A stretch of 64,000 bases of DNA from Nitzschia sp. DOCU1 (taxonomy: Eukaryota; Bacillariophyta; Bacillariophyceae; Bacillariales; Bacillariaceae), in NCBI GenBank assembly GCA_951394045.1, contig OX595989.1, positions 868,001-932,000 on the forward strand, in the 5' to 3' direction. Shown in pieces: positions 49,385 to 58,074 of the stretch. The notes below the pieces were generated by a model. It worked only from the letters and a program-made list of their open reading frames with translations, did not search any database and was not told the origin of the DNA. A program made the position numbers and the translations under genes. Each line of letters starts with the position of its first letter. Within the stretch, counting starts at the first letter, position 1.

Positions 49385-52029
49385 GACCCTTCCTCCCGTT
49401 CCTCCCCTTCGAACGACAGCCAGTCAGCAACCTTGTTCTCCTCTCCTTTTATGTGTTGGCGACCCAGGCAGACGTCCGCCTCGTAGACCAATGTCGCTAT
49501 CTTCCGGGCGATGATCTGCACAACCTCAAAGTAGGGGGAATCTTTTCGCAGGCTCCCGGCTTTGAACATCCACCCAAGGGCACTCGTGTTGTCTGCCACG
49601 GCTAGGAGGCAGTCATGCTCCCCTGACTCGGCCTCTTCGCACATGATCCACACGGTGATGGCCAGCGCTAAGAACTCAAGGACATTGTTTGCCACACTTC
49701 CTTTTCGAATGCGAGTTCCTCTGGGTACTCTGACGCGCCAAGCTCTCCCAGATAGAGAGAATCCTCCTAGTCCTACAGGACATGAATCCGAAACTCCAAT
49801 CTTGGTTGGCTTCCTGTGGACTAGCAGGTTCAGGGACATTCCCCGATTCGCTTTCTTCAAGAACAGAGAAAATTGTTCAAGGTCGTCGACGTCGGCTCGA
49901 CTGAGCTGTGCCTTACCCCAGCGACGGTTCAGCGTGTCTACCTTCTCTCTCAGACGAGTGAGGAAATGCCGGCCGAGGGGTAGAATGGATGCGGCATGGT
50001 TCAGCCGACCAATAAGCGATTCGAGTTCCTTAATGGTGAGCACCATGTCCTTGGCGGCGTTGCCCAGATCGTCGCTCCAGGCTAGATACTTGTCGTCCGG
50101 CAGTCTCAGAATTAGAGCTTTTCCATCCAATTCCCAACCTAGAACCATCTGTACTTCGGCGTGTGTTCCTTCCGCGGCGATCTTGTCGGGACTGAGGTTT
50201 GGACGGCGCTTGATTGGTTCCTTCTCTCCTGCGTATGGTCTGCTTGTGACGTGTACGGCAAGTGGCACACAGATGCCGCTGCGGCGCAGCCACTCACTGT
50301 CGTCAATACAGGAGTTGATCAAGTCGTCAACGAAATCGTCAGTTCTCGAGGGGATGGTCACTGGTATCCCGTAGGCCATCTCTCTAGCCTGGCCCACGGT
50401 CCTGGATGGGCTATTTCGTATTGGTCCTGGGATCGTTTCTCGGCCAGGTGGGAACGTCTTTGCTGGGTCCCAATTCGAGTCAACCAAGAGTTCATTTGAC
50501 AGATCCGTCACGGCTTCTGATATCGTGGTCCACCCGGCGGGATTTGGGGTCCCGCCAAACGCCATTCGCAACATGATCAGTGCCATCTTCCCCAAGGTGA
50601 TGATTTGCATGAGTGCCGTGGCCCCGTTGTGGTGCAAGCGGCGATACGCATCCGAGTAGTCGAATTTCGCCGTGAAGATTGTCTTGTCTGGGTGCTTCAG
50701 CCGCAGCGCCACCACGAAGTGAAGTACCCTCTGTAAGCAGTGCCCGTAGATTAGTTCGTTGTAGGCTTGTTCGTCGATTCGATCGTTCACCGACCGCCTG
50801 TCCTTTGTGAAGTTGAACGAGCTGTCGTGTGTCAGCCGTAGTTTCTCCACCCTCTGACCTGTGGGTGTGAGTGTCGACTGCTTCGCCGCTCCCATGGGCT
50901 GCAAGATGGCGCCAGGGATGTCTTCTAGGCGTTCCTTGGGAATAGGTAGTGCAAATCCGTGCTCTACCTCTTTCTTCAAAAGTCTTTCCACCTCGGCTTC
51001 TTCCTTTGTGGCTGACTTGTGGTTGCCATAGTCCATGGCCAGTCGTAGGTCTTCTTTTCGTTCTTCTTCTGTTATCTCTCGCTTGAAGTAGAAAGAGACT
51101 CCTCTCGTCATGTACTCTTTAATCCTTGGCCAGCTTGGGTGCCTCTCGTATATTCTTGAAAGATCTTTCAGCGGTCGGAATTCCTTCCCGTACGCTATTG
51201 TTGTCGACTCGTGTCGGCGTATCAACGCATCCAGGTCATAGTTGAATTCTTTCAGCTTGGCGATGTTGTGTAGTTGTGCTTCTTCTCCCGTGTCGAAGAT
51301 GAAGGGTGGCGCGTCCGGAACCGCTACGTCGGAGCCATTGATCATCTGGACGGACTGGGCCAGCCACGGGGGTGGTTGAAAGAAGTCGTCTGGGGCGGGG
51401 AGGGTGGGAAAGATTTCGTGTACTGAGCTATACTTACTGATGATTCTTGTGTCTCGTGCGTTGAGCGCGATGATTCGGTGTAGATTTCGTTCTTGTGATC
51501 GATGATGAGCAAGCTGTGACGGGCTACCAACGATTTGCGCCGTGACCCACGGCGTCGATTGCATCTTGCCGATCGGGCCCTCAGTTTTGTGGCCGTGCAT
51601 GGCGGTCGCCAGAGGAGTCGGGTTTGTAGTCGTAGCATGCGTCATCATGGCTGGGCTCGAGTTTTGCGACGCTTTTTGATATTGTTGTCTGGCCGTGTCC
51701 AGCTCTTGGGCCCTGGCCTGGTGCATGGCGCGCAGGGCCTGGACAGCTGCTTGTCGTTCGGATAGTTCGCATGTGGGTGTAAGTGCTGACTGGCGCAGTT
51801 CGCGCCGGGGCCCCTGCTGTGATGATGGTGGCGCGTGCAGGGCAATACGCGAGGTTCGTTCAGTAGTAAGTGCAGTCTGGGGGCGTGCAGTTTGGTTTGA
51901 TGCAGTATGTGGGAGTGCAGTGAGGGGGCGTGCAGTTTGGGATGCAGTATCTTGAAATGCAGTGAGAGTATGGTGAAATGCAGTGAGAGGACGTGCAGTT
52001 TGTGTAGAATGGTGGCGGCGTGTAGTCAT
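48895..52029 (-). CDS. Reverse transcriptase-RNase H of PAT-like element
   Basis: 1044 residues, ATG at 52029. The N-terminal ~70 residues carry degenerate QTARPLTA repeats. The RT region includes AKFDYSDAYRRLHHNG (motif A, catalytic Asp), FGGTPNPAGWT (motif B) and DDFVDDLINS (motif C, FVDD). RNase H follows with SDSCPVGLGG, NNVLEFLAL, ADNTSALGW and QHIKGEENKVADWLS, giving its acidic residues and the final His/Asp. No methyltransferase domain is visible, supporting PAT/Ngaro rather than DIRS1. The 3' end overlaps the recombinase ORF. A 14-bp-arm hairpin sits just 5' of the ATG. Confidence 0.92.
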   Translation of the reverse strand: MTTRRHHSTQTARPLTAFHHTLTAFQDTASQTARPLTALPHTASNQTARPQTALTTERTSRIALHAPPSSQQGPRRELRQSALTPTCELSERQAAVQALRAMHQARAQELDTARQQYQKASQNSSPAMMTHATTTNPTPLATAMHGHKTEGPIGKMQSTPWVTAQIVGSPSQLAHHRSQERNLHRIIALNARDTRIISKYSSVHEIFPTLPAPDDFFQPPPWLAQSVQMINGSDVAVPDAPPFIFDTGEEAQLHNIAKLKEFNYDLDALIRRHESTTIAYGKEFRPLKDLSRIYERHPSWPRIKEYMTRGVSFYFKREITEEERKEDLRLAMDYGNHKSATKEEAEVERLLKKEVEHGFALPIPKERLEDIPGAILQPMGAAKQSTLTPTGQRVEKLRLTHDSSFNFTKDRRSVNDRIDEQAYNELIYGHCLQRVLHFVVALRLKHPDKTIFTAKFDYSDAYRRLHHNGATALMQIITLGKMALIMLRMAFGGTPNPAGWTTISEAVTDLSNELLVDSNWDPAKTFPPGRETIPGPIRNSPSRTVGQAREMAYGIPVTIPSRTDDFVDDLINSCIDDSEWLRRSGICVPLAVHVTSRPYAGEKEPIKRRPNLSPDKIAAEGTHAEVQMVLGWELDGKALILRLPDDKYLAWSDDLGNAAKDMVLTIKELESLIGRLNHAASILPLGRHFLTRLREKVDTLNRRWGKAQLSRADVDDLEQFSLFLKKANRGMSLNLLVHRKPTKIGVSDSCPVGLGGFSLSGRAWRVRVPRGTRIRKGSVANNVLEFLALAITVWIMCEEAESGEHDCLLAVADNTSALGWMFKAGSLRKDSPYFEVVQIIARKIATLVYEADVCLGRQHIKGEENKVADWLSFEGEEREEGSCPLTEDYPDNVTLTHRFHEYFPQMIPDGFRISPLEPEKLSWIVFVLRTLESSLTQEESRRTRERTGTGEDFVDTSSQWTLITTRSISYPNKRKTYSERPSWKLLELADSMKEDNWLGSVIDQWQRVQSEVPQAQWLRRYGAISRGAPFTTMKEGSDQHWESS
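51860..52015 (-). repeat. Degenerate tandem repeat encoding QTARPLTA
   Basis: Repeated GTGCAGTTT/ATGCAGT units at the 5' end of the RT ORF encode QTARPLTAF/L modules. Likely a disordered linker. Confidence 0.7.
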
Positions 52030-52065
52030 GTCATTGTTTTCTACTATGTCGTGACGACTACTACG

Positions 52066-52136
52066 GCCGATCCGGTCGGAATCAACGCGTAGCGAGCGAT
52101 CGTTGAGCCAAGAACTGTTGGCCCGACCGGATCGGC
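52066..52136 (-). other. Strong stem-loop between ORF2 and RT
   Basis: Perfect 14-bp inverted repeat: GCCGATCCGGTCGG (52066-52079) and its reverse complement (52123-52136). A nested pair TCAACG (52082) and CGTTGA (52101) lies inside. It fills most of the 114-nt gap between the ORF2 stop (52144) and the RT ATG (52029). Confidence 0.75.
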
Positions 52137-52143
52137 TTGCCGT

Positions 52144-52803
52144 TCAGCTGCTGGCTCCGTCGGCCGTGTTGGCTCGCTCTTGTTCGTAGAAGGCTACACC
52201 TTCTCGAATCTTCGACTCGATTACCTCTTTCTCCTCACGAGTCAGCAGGTTGCTTGGCTTGTGTGCGAGGCGGCAGGCTTTGCGGCAGAGGCCTTCCGTC
52301 TGATAACGGATACACAAGTATTCAGTGTCGCCCGTTCGATGGTGCGCGGCCTTGGGCCATCCCATACAAAACGGACGTTTCCTTGGGTTTTCGAAGTCGA
52401 ACACCATGGTCCACTGCGCCGGTAGCTTCCACGCCGCTACAGGGGCTGGGTTCTTCGCGTGCCAAAGGGTCCCTCGCCTGGTTGGGGTGTCCGATTCGTT
52501 GCTTCCCGTGGGATTGGACGCAGGCGAAGCGGGCGTTCTTTCCCCCCTAGTCGATGGAGAACTCATGATGACTGCCGGCATGTGAAGTTTTGGCAAATGT
52601 CCAAACTTGACAAGTGCGAAGATGGACGCGATGTCGGTACTCATCTCCCATTGGAGCCGCTCTCGCCCCAACTCGATGGCGGATTCTCCCGTCGGCGTCT
52701 CAGCGATGACGTCGAGGAAGCTTCGCAAGAAAGACTGGAAGACTGTGTCCATCATGAAGGCTAACTTTGCCCACATTCCCTTGTTCTCTTGGGCCTCGAT
52801 CAT
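52144..52803 (-). CDS. PAT-like element ORF2, zinc-finger protein
   Basis: 219 residues. Its ATG (52803-52801) overlaps the ORF1 stop as ATGA, so it is probably translated by termination-reinitiation. The N-terminal helical part is MWAKLAFMMDTVFQSFLRSFLD. The C-terminal part has YLCIRYQTEGLCRKACRLAHK (C-X8-C-X3-C-X3-H), a CCCH-type finger, in the position where gag nucleocapsid fingers occur. It probably binds element RNA. It could equally be read as the C-terminal half of a split gag. Confidence 0.82.
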   Translation of the reverse strand: MIEAQENKGMWAKLAFMMDTVFQSFLRSFLDVIAETPTGESAIELGRERLQWEMSTDIASIFALVKFGHLPKLHMPAVIMSSPSTRGERTPASPASNPTGSNESDTPTRRGTLWHAKNPAPVAAWKLPAQWTMVFDFENPRKRPFCMGWPKAAHHRTGDTEYLCIRYQTEGLCRKACRLAHKPSNLLTREEKEVIESKIREGVAFYEQERANTADGASS

Positions 52804-54239
52804 CGCCAGGCTAGTCTGGTGCTTAATGATCTGCCCGCGATGTTCTCTTCTCCATTAAGGAGTTTGAGGAGGCCTAGTAGCGTTTCGAGTTGCTTCTGTA
52901 GTTCATCGGACGTTTTGGGGATGTAGAGGTCCGTTTTTGCGAACAGTTTCACCCCCTCGTCACCTAGGTCTTCTCCGCCAAACGCAGAACGAATGAGGAA
53001 TTCTCTTTCCTTCTGAGGCAGAGCTTTGGGTACAGTCTTGGGCCTGCACATGAACAGAGTGATGCCGCTTGGGGCGACTCTGAACTCACGCGATATGTAG
53101 CCTTGGGAAAAGAACTGCACAAGGCAGCCAGTGTTCAGAACGCAGGGCAGTTCCATTCGTTCGACTTCTCCCTGAACGTACTCGAGTGCCCTGGCTGGGT
53201 CCTTGTCGCTGAGGAGCCGTTCGGTGAATCGCGTCACTTCGGGGTCGAGGTCCTGCCAGTTCTTCGCCGCCAACAGACGGAACAACTCCTTGTTCTCATC
53301 TGTGTAGCGATGAGTCATCTTCTTCCGTTCGCGATCTCTCACCTGGTTCCTCAAGACCTCTTCTTGTACATTCGCCATGGCACGAAGGGCGTCTCTCAAC
53401 GCCGCATCGTTGGCTTGCGCGGTTGGCGCCTCTCCTGTGTTAATCAACACCGGATTACTGGCCGATGTCCCCTCCGGAGGTGCCTTAAGTTTCATCCCCA
53501 TCTCGAAAAAGGCTTGGTCAACGGTTGGGGATCCGTTGAACTCTTTGGTAGAGCTTTTGACAACTCGATTTGCCACCATCCACAACCAGGTCAGAAAGTT
53601 CTTCAACTCCTTCTGTTCCTCGGACGGGGCGTATCCAATCACTCCGTCGTCTCCCTCTCCCTCTTTCACGCTATCTAGTCCGAAGTTTTGGAGCAAAGTC
53701 CACGCCACGTCCTCTCCGGGAATGGGCATAGTTGGCATCAACTTCCACAACTTCGGGTGGATCCAGAAGATTCCCACAGCTTCTTGGTACCTTTCGGCGA
53801 GAACTTCTCCATCTTCTCCCGCTTTCACACTCTTGAACTCGCCAGCTGACTTGGCCCTGACAAGGTCGTCCAACGAAGGGGCCTTTGCGGCCAAACGAGT
53901 ACGGTGCCCCAGTTCTCCCTTGACCGCATCCGAGTCGATGACTACAGGAGTGGGCGTGTGTCCCAGTCCCGAAACACCGATGACCAAATGATCGTTGCCG
54001 CTATCCTTCACAACGCGCAGGTTATGGACGAAGCGGACTTTTCCTTCAGGTTCGGCCACCAAGATGGCCCCGTCGTCTCGGGCTACAGCCACCTCGAACA
54101 CAAACTCCTCGAACTTTCCAACGTTCGCGTCGAGGGCGGACAGGGGCTCATGCCACACGGACTTCGGCCAGGTACCGTCGCTACTGGTACGACCAACTAG
54201 GTAGTCGAACCACTTGAGGGTAGATGGAGGGAACACCAT
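52800..54239 (-). CDS. PAT-like element ORF1, gag-like
   Basis: 479 residues, ATG at 54239, only 8 bp inside terminal repeat A1. There is no known catalytic domain. The middle (YQEAVGIFWIHPKLWKLM to LQNFGL) and the helical FLTWLWMVANRVVKSS look conserved. A charged helix (NVQEEVLRNQVRDRERKKM) and the Leu-rich C-terminus (LETLLGLLKLLNG) may oligomerise. Position as first ORF of the element and lack of an enzyme signature suggest gag; this is by context. The stop overlaps the next ATG. Confidence 0.8.
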   Translation of the reverse strand: MVFPPSTLKWFDYLVGRTSSDGTWPKSVWHEPLSALDANVGKFEEFVFEVAVARDDGAILVAEPEGKVRFVHNLRVVKDSGNDHLVIGVSGLGHTPTPVVIDSDAVKGELGHRTRLAAKAPSLDDLVRAKSAGEFKSVKAGEDGEVLAERYQEAVGIFWIHPKLWKLMPTMPIPGEDVAWTLLQNFGLDSVKEGEGDDGVIGYAPSEEQKELKNFLTWLWMVANRVVKSSTKEFNGSPTVDQAFFEMGMKLKAPPEGTSASNPVLINTGEAPTAQANDAALRDALRAMANVQEEVLRNQVRDRERKKMTHRYTDENKELFRLLAAKNWQDLDPEVTRFTERLLSDKDPARALEYVQGEVERMELPCVLNTGCLVQFFSQGYISREFRVAPSGITLFMCRPKTVPKALPQKEREFLIRSAFGGEDLGDEGVKLFAKTDLYIPKTSDELQKQLETLLGLLKLLNGEENIAGRSLSTRLAWR

Positions 54240-54247
54240 TGAACTTG

Positions 54248-54434
54248 TTTTAAAACGCTACAGCTAGACGCAAGGGGCGATGACTCTTCGTTTCCGATGA
54301 GATTGTGACTTCTCTCTCACTCTCTCATCGGGTCGCCCCTCCGAAGCTAGTCTCTGGCTTCCGGTCATTCCGATAGTTTGTGGCCAGAACTTCTTCGGGG
54401 CTTCTGTCCGTCCGTCCGTCGCCGGGAGTATACA
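54248..54434 (-). repeat. A1 terminal split direct repeat
   Basis: 187 bp, copy of 47654-47840, including the two-part hairpin (54273-54340). As the 5' end of the element it should contain the promoter and 5' UTR. Confidence 0.93.
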
Positions 54435-54845
54435 GTTTCAACATTGACGACGAAGCGCGCGGCGGCCTATCCCCAATCAAAATTGCAAAGAAGGGCTCGG
54501 CCTGGACACGTGGCTGGGTTCTGTGGGCATCATGCCGGGAGTGGCTGGCACGCGTGATGGCGGAACTGGTGGGCGTCGAGGATGGCTGGTGTGGCGCGCG
54601 TGTAAGTAACGTATATGCGGAACATACTTGCGTGCCTGGATGAGGGTGAATGGTGGGGGAATCGCATTTATTGAGGCTGCGCAAGCGTCAGTTGGGAAGC
54701 GCTGACTTCAACAGCTCGCGTGTGGTATGCTATTGGCATGCTCGAAATATGTAGGCAGCCATCAGTTGCGTAGTGAAAACGGCCGGCGTGGAGTGGTGGA
54801 AAATTCTGACATCGATGGATCGGGTTTTTGTGCGAAAGGTCATAA
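54435..54845. other. Right flank of PAT-like element; 5' of helicase
   Basis: No convincing exon. The missing 5' part of the helicase gene should lie here or beyond the element. An in-frame stop occurs at 54843. Confidence 0.45.
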
Positions 54846-56588
54846 TTCGTTGAATTGCAAGCCATCAAGCAATGGGGCAGGCGAGACAAACTTGACAAAA
54901 AGCAACAGCGTGCCTTCGAAATTTTGGCTTCGACTTATGTCTCGACGTTCTATAAAGATGCAGAAGGTCCTGGCAATTTGAGAGAAAAGGCTCGATTGAA
55001 ACGAATGGCGTGTGGATCACGACAGCGGGTGGGACCGCTGACGATGTTCATCACAGGTCCAGCCGGTGCCGGAAAATGTAAGTCGCAATATCCTGCTATT
55101 TGAATAATGAGAACGCAACAGTCCTAACTGTCGAATACAGCAAAAATTCTGGATTCTCTTATGGCTTACGCTAAAGCTTTTAGTTCCAACATCCACCATC
55201 ACTTCACGGAAACAACAATTCGGTTGACGGCTATTACCGGTGCTGCTTCCATTTCGATTGCAGGTGATACAACTTGTCGACAATTCGGGTTGATCAAAAA
55301 TAAACCAGCTACCTTCGAGGAACAACAAGCCTTCATCGACACTAGAATGAATATCGTTGACGAGATATCGTTTGGAACTCAGACAACTTTGCGCAATTTG
55401 AGCGCACGTTTGCAAAGCTTGACGGATTGTCGACAATATGCTTACGGAAACATACCAATTGTATTCATTGGCGATTTCTGCCAATTGGATGGAATTGGTG
55501 GTGAACCCATCTTCAAGGGAGAGCCAAGTCCATTGTGGGAACTTTGCTTGAATCAAATGGTGGAACTAGATGGAACGCACAGGTACAAGGACGATCCTCT
55601 TTTGGGCGAAGCAATGAGTAAAGCACGAGATGGTGATGATGCACTTCTGCGCACCCTATTACGCGAACGTGAAATATACCCCAACAAGCTAAAAATTCCT
55701 CAGAATTTGGATGCGCGGTATGCGGTATTCACCAACCAGAAACGCTCTGAAATCAACGCAAGTGTTTTTCGCACTTACCTCAATCAGTTTCACTCATCTC
55801 AGCGCGGGGATCCTATCCCAGAAGGCGCCATCATTATTCGAGGTACCGGCAAATGGTCAGTCAATAAGCGGACTCTCACTCCGCTTCATCATAAATTGTT
55901 GTGGGAAAGGTGTTCCGATGCACACATCACGAATAGAACCTACAAAGCAGATCCGTTTCTGGCACTTTTTCACGGATGCGAGATGATGGTGAGCGAGAAT
56001 ATAACGGTGAAACTCGGAGTCGCAAATGGAACCTGCTGCGCATTCCAAAAAGCGGTATTCAAGCCCAATGCGCAGCTAAAACCAATGAAAATGCATGGGC
56101 GATGGGTCAATACGGTGGCTATTGATGATGTTGATCATATTGTTTTGCGCTTCGACAAAATGCACTCCCCATCATTCGAAGGCATCTTCAAACTTTATCC
56201 GAGATCGAAAACGATGAAGGTCCAATATCCTTGCAGTACTGACCCAAGCAAGAAGAAAAGAGAGAGCCTGGCAATCGATCTGGTTCACTTTCCAGCCGTG
56301 ATAAATTACGCTACTACGGTCCACAAACTACAAGGCAAATCTGTCGACAATCTGGTCGTGGTTGATTGGTGTCGGATGCGAAACTGGGCCTATGTCGTCC
56401 TTTCCAGAGTTCGTACACTAAGTGGCATTTTCCTCTCCTCTGCCTTGCCCGACGATATCTCTTTTCAGCCTGACGAAGAATATTTGAATATGATGACAAG
56501 ACTACGACAGTCAATCTTGGCCGACGAAGATGACAACCAAGAAGACGACGATTCAGACGACGAAGATTTAGAAACGGTAGATGTATAG
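54846..56588 (+). CDS. PIF1-like helicase, 5' end missing or unresolved
   Basis: Exons 54846..55077 (start unresolved) and 55141..56588. The 63-nt intron splits the Walker A motif and splicing restores MFITGPAGAGKSKILDSL. Other superfamily 1 motifs: VDEISFG (Walker B), VFIGDFCQLDGI, and near the C-terminus NYATTVHKLQGKSVD and WAYVVLSRVRTLSG. The latter is the PIF1/RecD signature for 5'-3' DNA unwinding. About 557 residues are visible and the tail is very acidic. The open frame before Walker A begins after a stop at 54843 and has no early ATG, so an upstream exon is missing. The retroelement 411 bp upstream may have cut it off. A Helitron origin is possible. Confidence 0.82.
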
Positions 56589-57138
56589 TAAATAGGAAGC
56601 GCACATACTGCGCAGCCAAAATGCGCCTCACTACTGCGCACTCTATTTTTGTACCATCAAAATCACAAGCACCTTTTTGTTCTCTCCACAATCCTGTCCG
56701 AGCGACGTCTTTGACGCAGCTCACGACAACCAAAGTCATACTTTATTTAACCCAAAGTAGATTACGACAGCAAAAGTCATCCATTTCTGTAACTAATGCG
56801 AGGATGCCGGCGAGGATGCCTTGCCTCCAAAAAGTGAAATTCGATAAATGAAAATCCACTGATATTTTTTCTTCTATAAGTGAGGGCTTAGTAAAAACGA
56901 AAACGCGACCTAAAAAATGGAAGGTTGAATCCCCCCCCCCACACCCCCCCCAGGTATAGCGAGTGGCCTCGGATTTCAAAAAAAGTGCTATCGTAGGGAA
57001 GAACGACAACGGAAGTGATGGCTCGAGATTCTGTGAAGCGTAAAGCATCCGAGCCCCATACCCCAAATGATCTGGCAGAACTTCAGTTTACAACATCTGA
57101 TTTTATTATCCCACCATCGACTATCCTAGTATAATAAT
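56589..57138 (+). other. Intergenic with poly-C tract
   Basis: Contains a C-rich homopolymer (about 56931-56951, interrupted by A residues) next to the 57139 promoter. No coding sequence recognised. Confidence 0.5.
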
Positions 57139-57982
57139 ATGGCTGAAGCTATCACGATGTCTGTGCGAGAGCAATTCGAAGAGTCGGCCCCCATGAAAAC
57201 TGGGCCGTCTCCGCTTACCGACTTGTCCGAGTTGTCATGCGCCATGACGGAAGCGACGATTGATTCTCTTGATCTTTTATCTCCCGCTGGTACTCCTATG
57301 CACAACTGGTTTGTCTGCTTCTCGCCACGACCGAAGGCATTTGTGGTGGACTATTCGGATGTGGAACTTAGTCCAGACAAGTATCCCTCCACTCCACCTA
57401 TCAAGTCTATCCCTGAAGGTACGAACAACCGTGGATGACATATCATGAACTTACAAGAGTCCATCTAACAAATTTCTCAACTTAATCAATCCAGAAATGG
57501 AAGAAAACTTCGATAGAGAAAGCATCAACGAAGATGACCAAGATGCAGAAAGCGAAAGTAGCGAGTTTGAGGTTCCATTGACCCCCTCTTATCAAAACTC
57601 GCCATTCGTCACCTGCATGTCGTCTTCCAAGGGGATTGAAATTATCCTGGACACGAATGCCTTTGCATCCTTGGTTGAGGAAAAGAACGAGGATGAACGG
57701 GCCATTTCGTCCGCAGATATTATATTTGCTCTTGCCTGGGTCTGCTTCAGTCTTTCCATCCTTCAAGGTCACAAGATTCCATTCAACGAGCTTCTCGAGC
57801 TTCTGACACAGTCTACCACGTGGGTTCTGAACATCGTGGTAGGTTCTATTTCTTTGGCGCATGAGATTGTGGCATTTCTAGTTGCGTTGACTGGAGAGTC
57901 CCTCGTTGAAACAAGGCATATGGCAAATGCTGTTGCGGCCGAGGCAGTCTGTTCCGTCCTTGGCAGCGTCTGCATAGCCTAA
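57139..57982 (+). CDS. Unknown protein with C-terminal hydrophobic helices
   Basis: Exons 57139..57418 and 57495..57982; 255 residues, phase consistent. The N-terminal region contains DSLDLLSPAGTPMHNWFVC, similar to the small protein at 46628. Then come an acidic stretch (ENFDRESINEDDQDAESES) and a C-terminal half with two or three hydrophobic helices (ADIIFALAWVCFSLSIL and TTWVLNIVVGSISLAHEIVAF). It may be a membrane protein, but charged and polar residues leave this open. Family not recognised. Confidence 0.62.
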
Positions 57983-58074
57983 CTGTTCATCAGATTGGCT
58001 GGGGGTGGGGTGGTGACATCTTAGTGTAAACAACTGTGTTTATAAAAGTGAACTATTATTTAAAATGAGCATGT

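Larger units (their letters stand above)
47479..54434 (-). mobile_element. PAT/Ngaro-type tyrosine-recombinase retrotransposon (DIRS order), intact
   Basis: 6956 bp. In coding (-) orientation the order is A1 (54434..54248), gag-like ORF1, zinc-finger ORF2, RT/RNase H, tyrosine recombinase, B1 (48013..47841), A2 (47840..47654), B2 (47651..47479). A copies are both 187 bp and B copies both 173 bp. Such split direct repeats are diagnostic of PAT/Ngaro elements, as opposed to the inverted repeats of DIRS1. There is no integrase and no target-site duplication, as expected for recombinase-mediated integration of a circle. Joining B2 to A1 would recreate the exact B1/A2 junction. All ORFs are uninterrupted. 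Confidence 0.93.
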
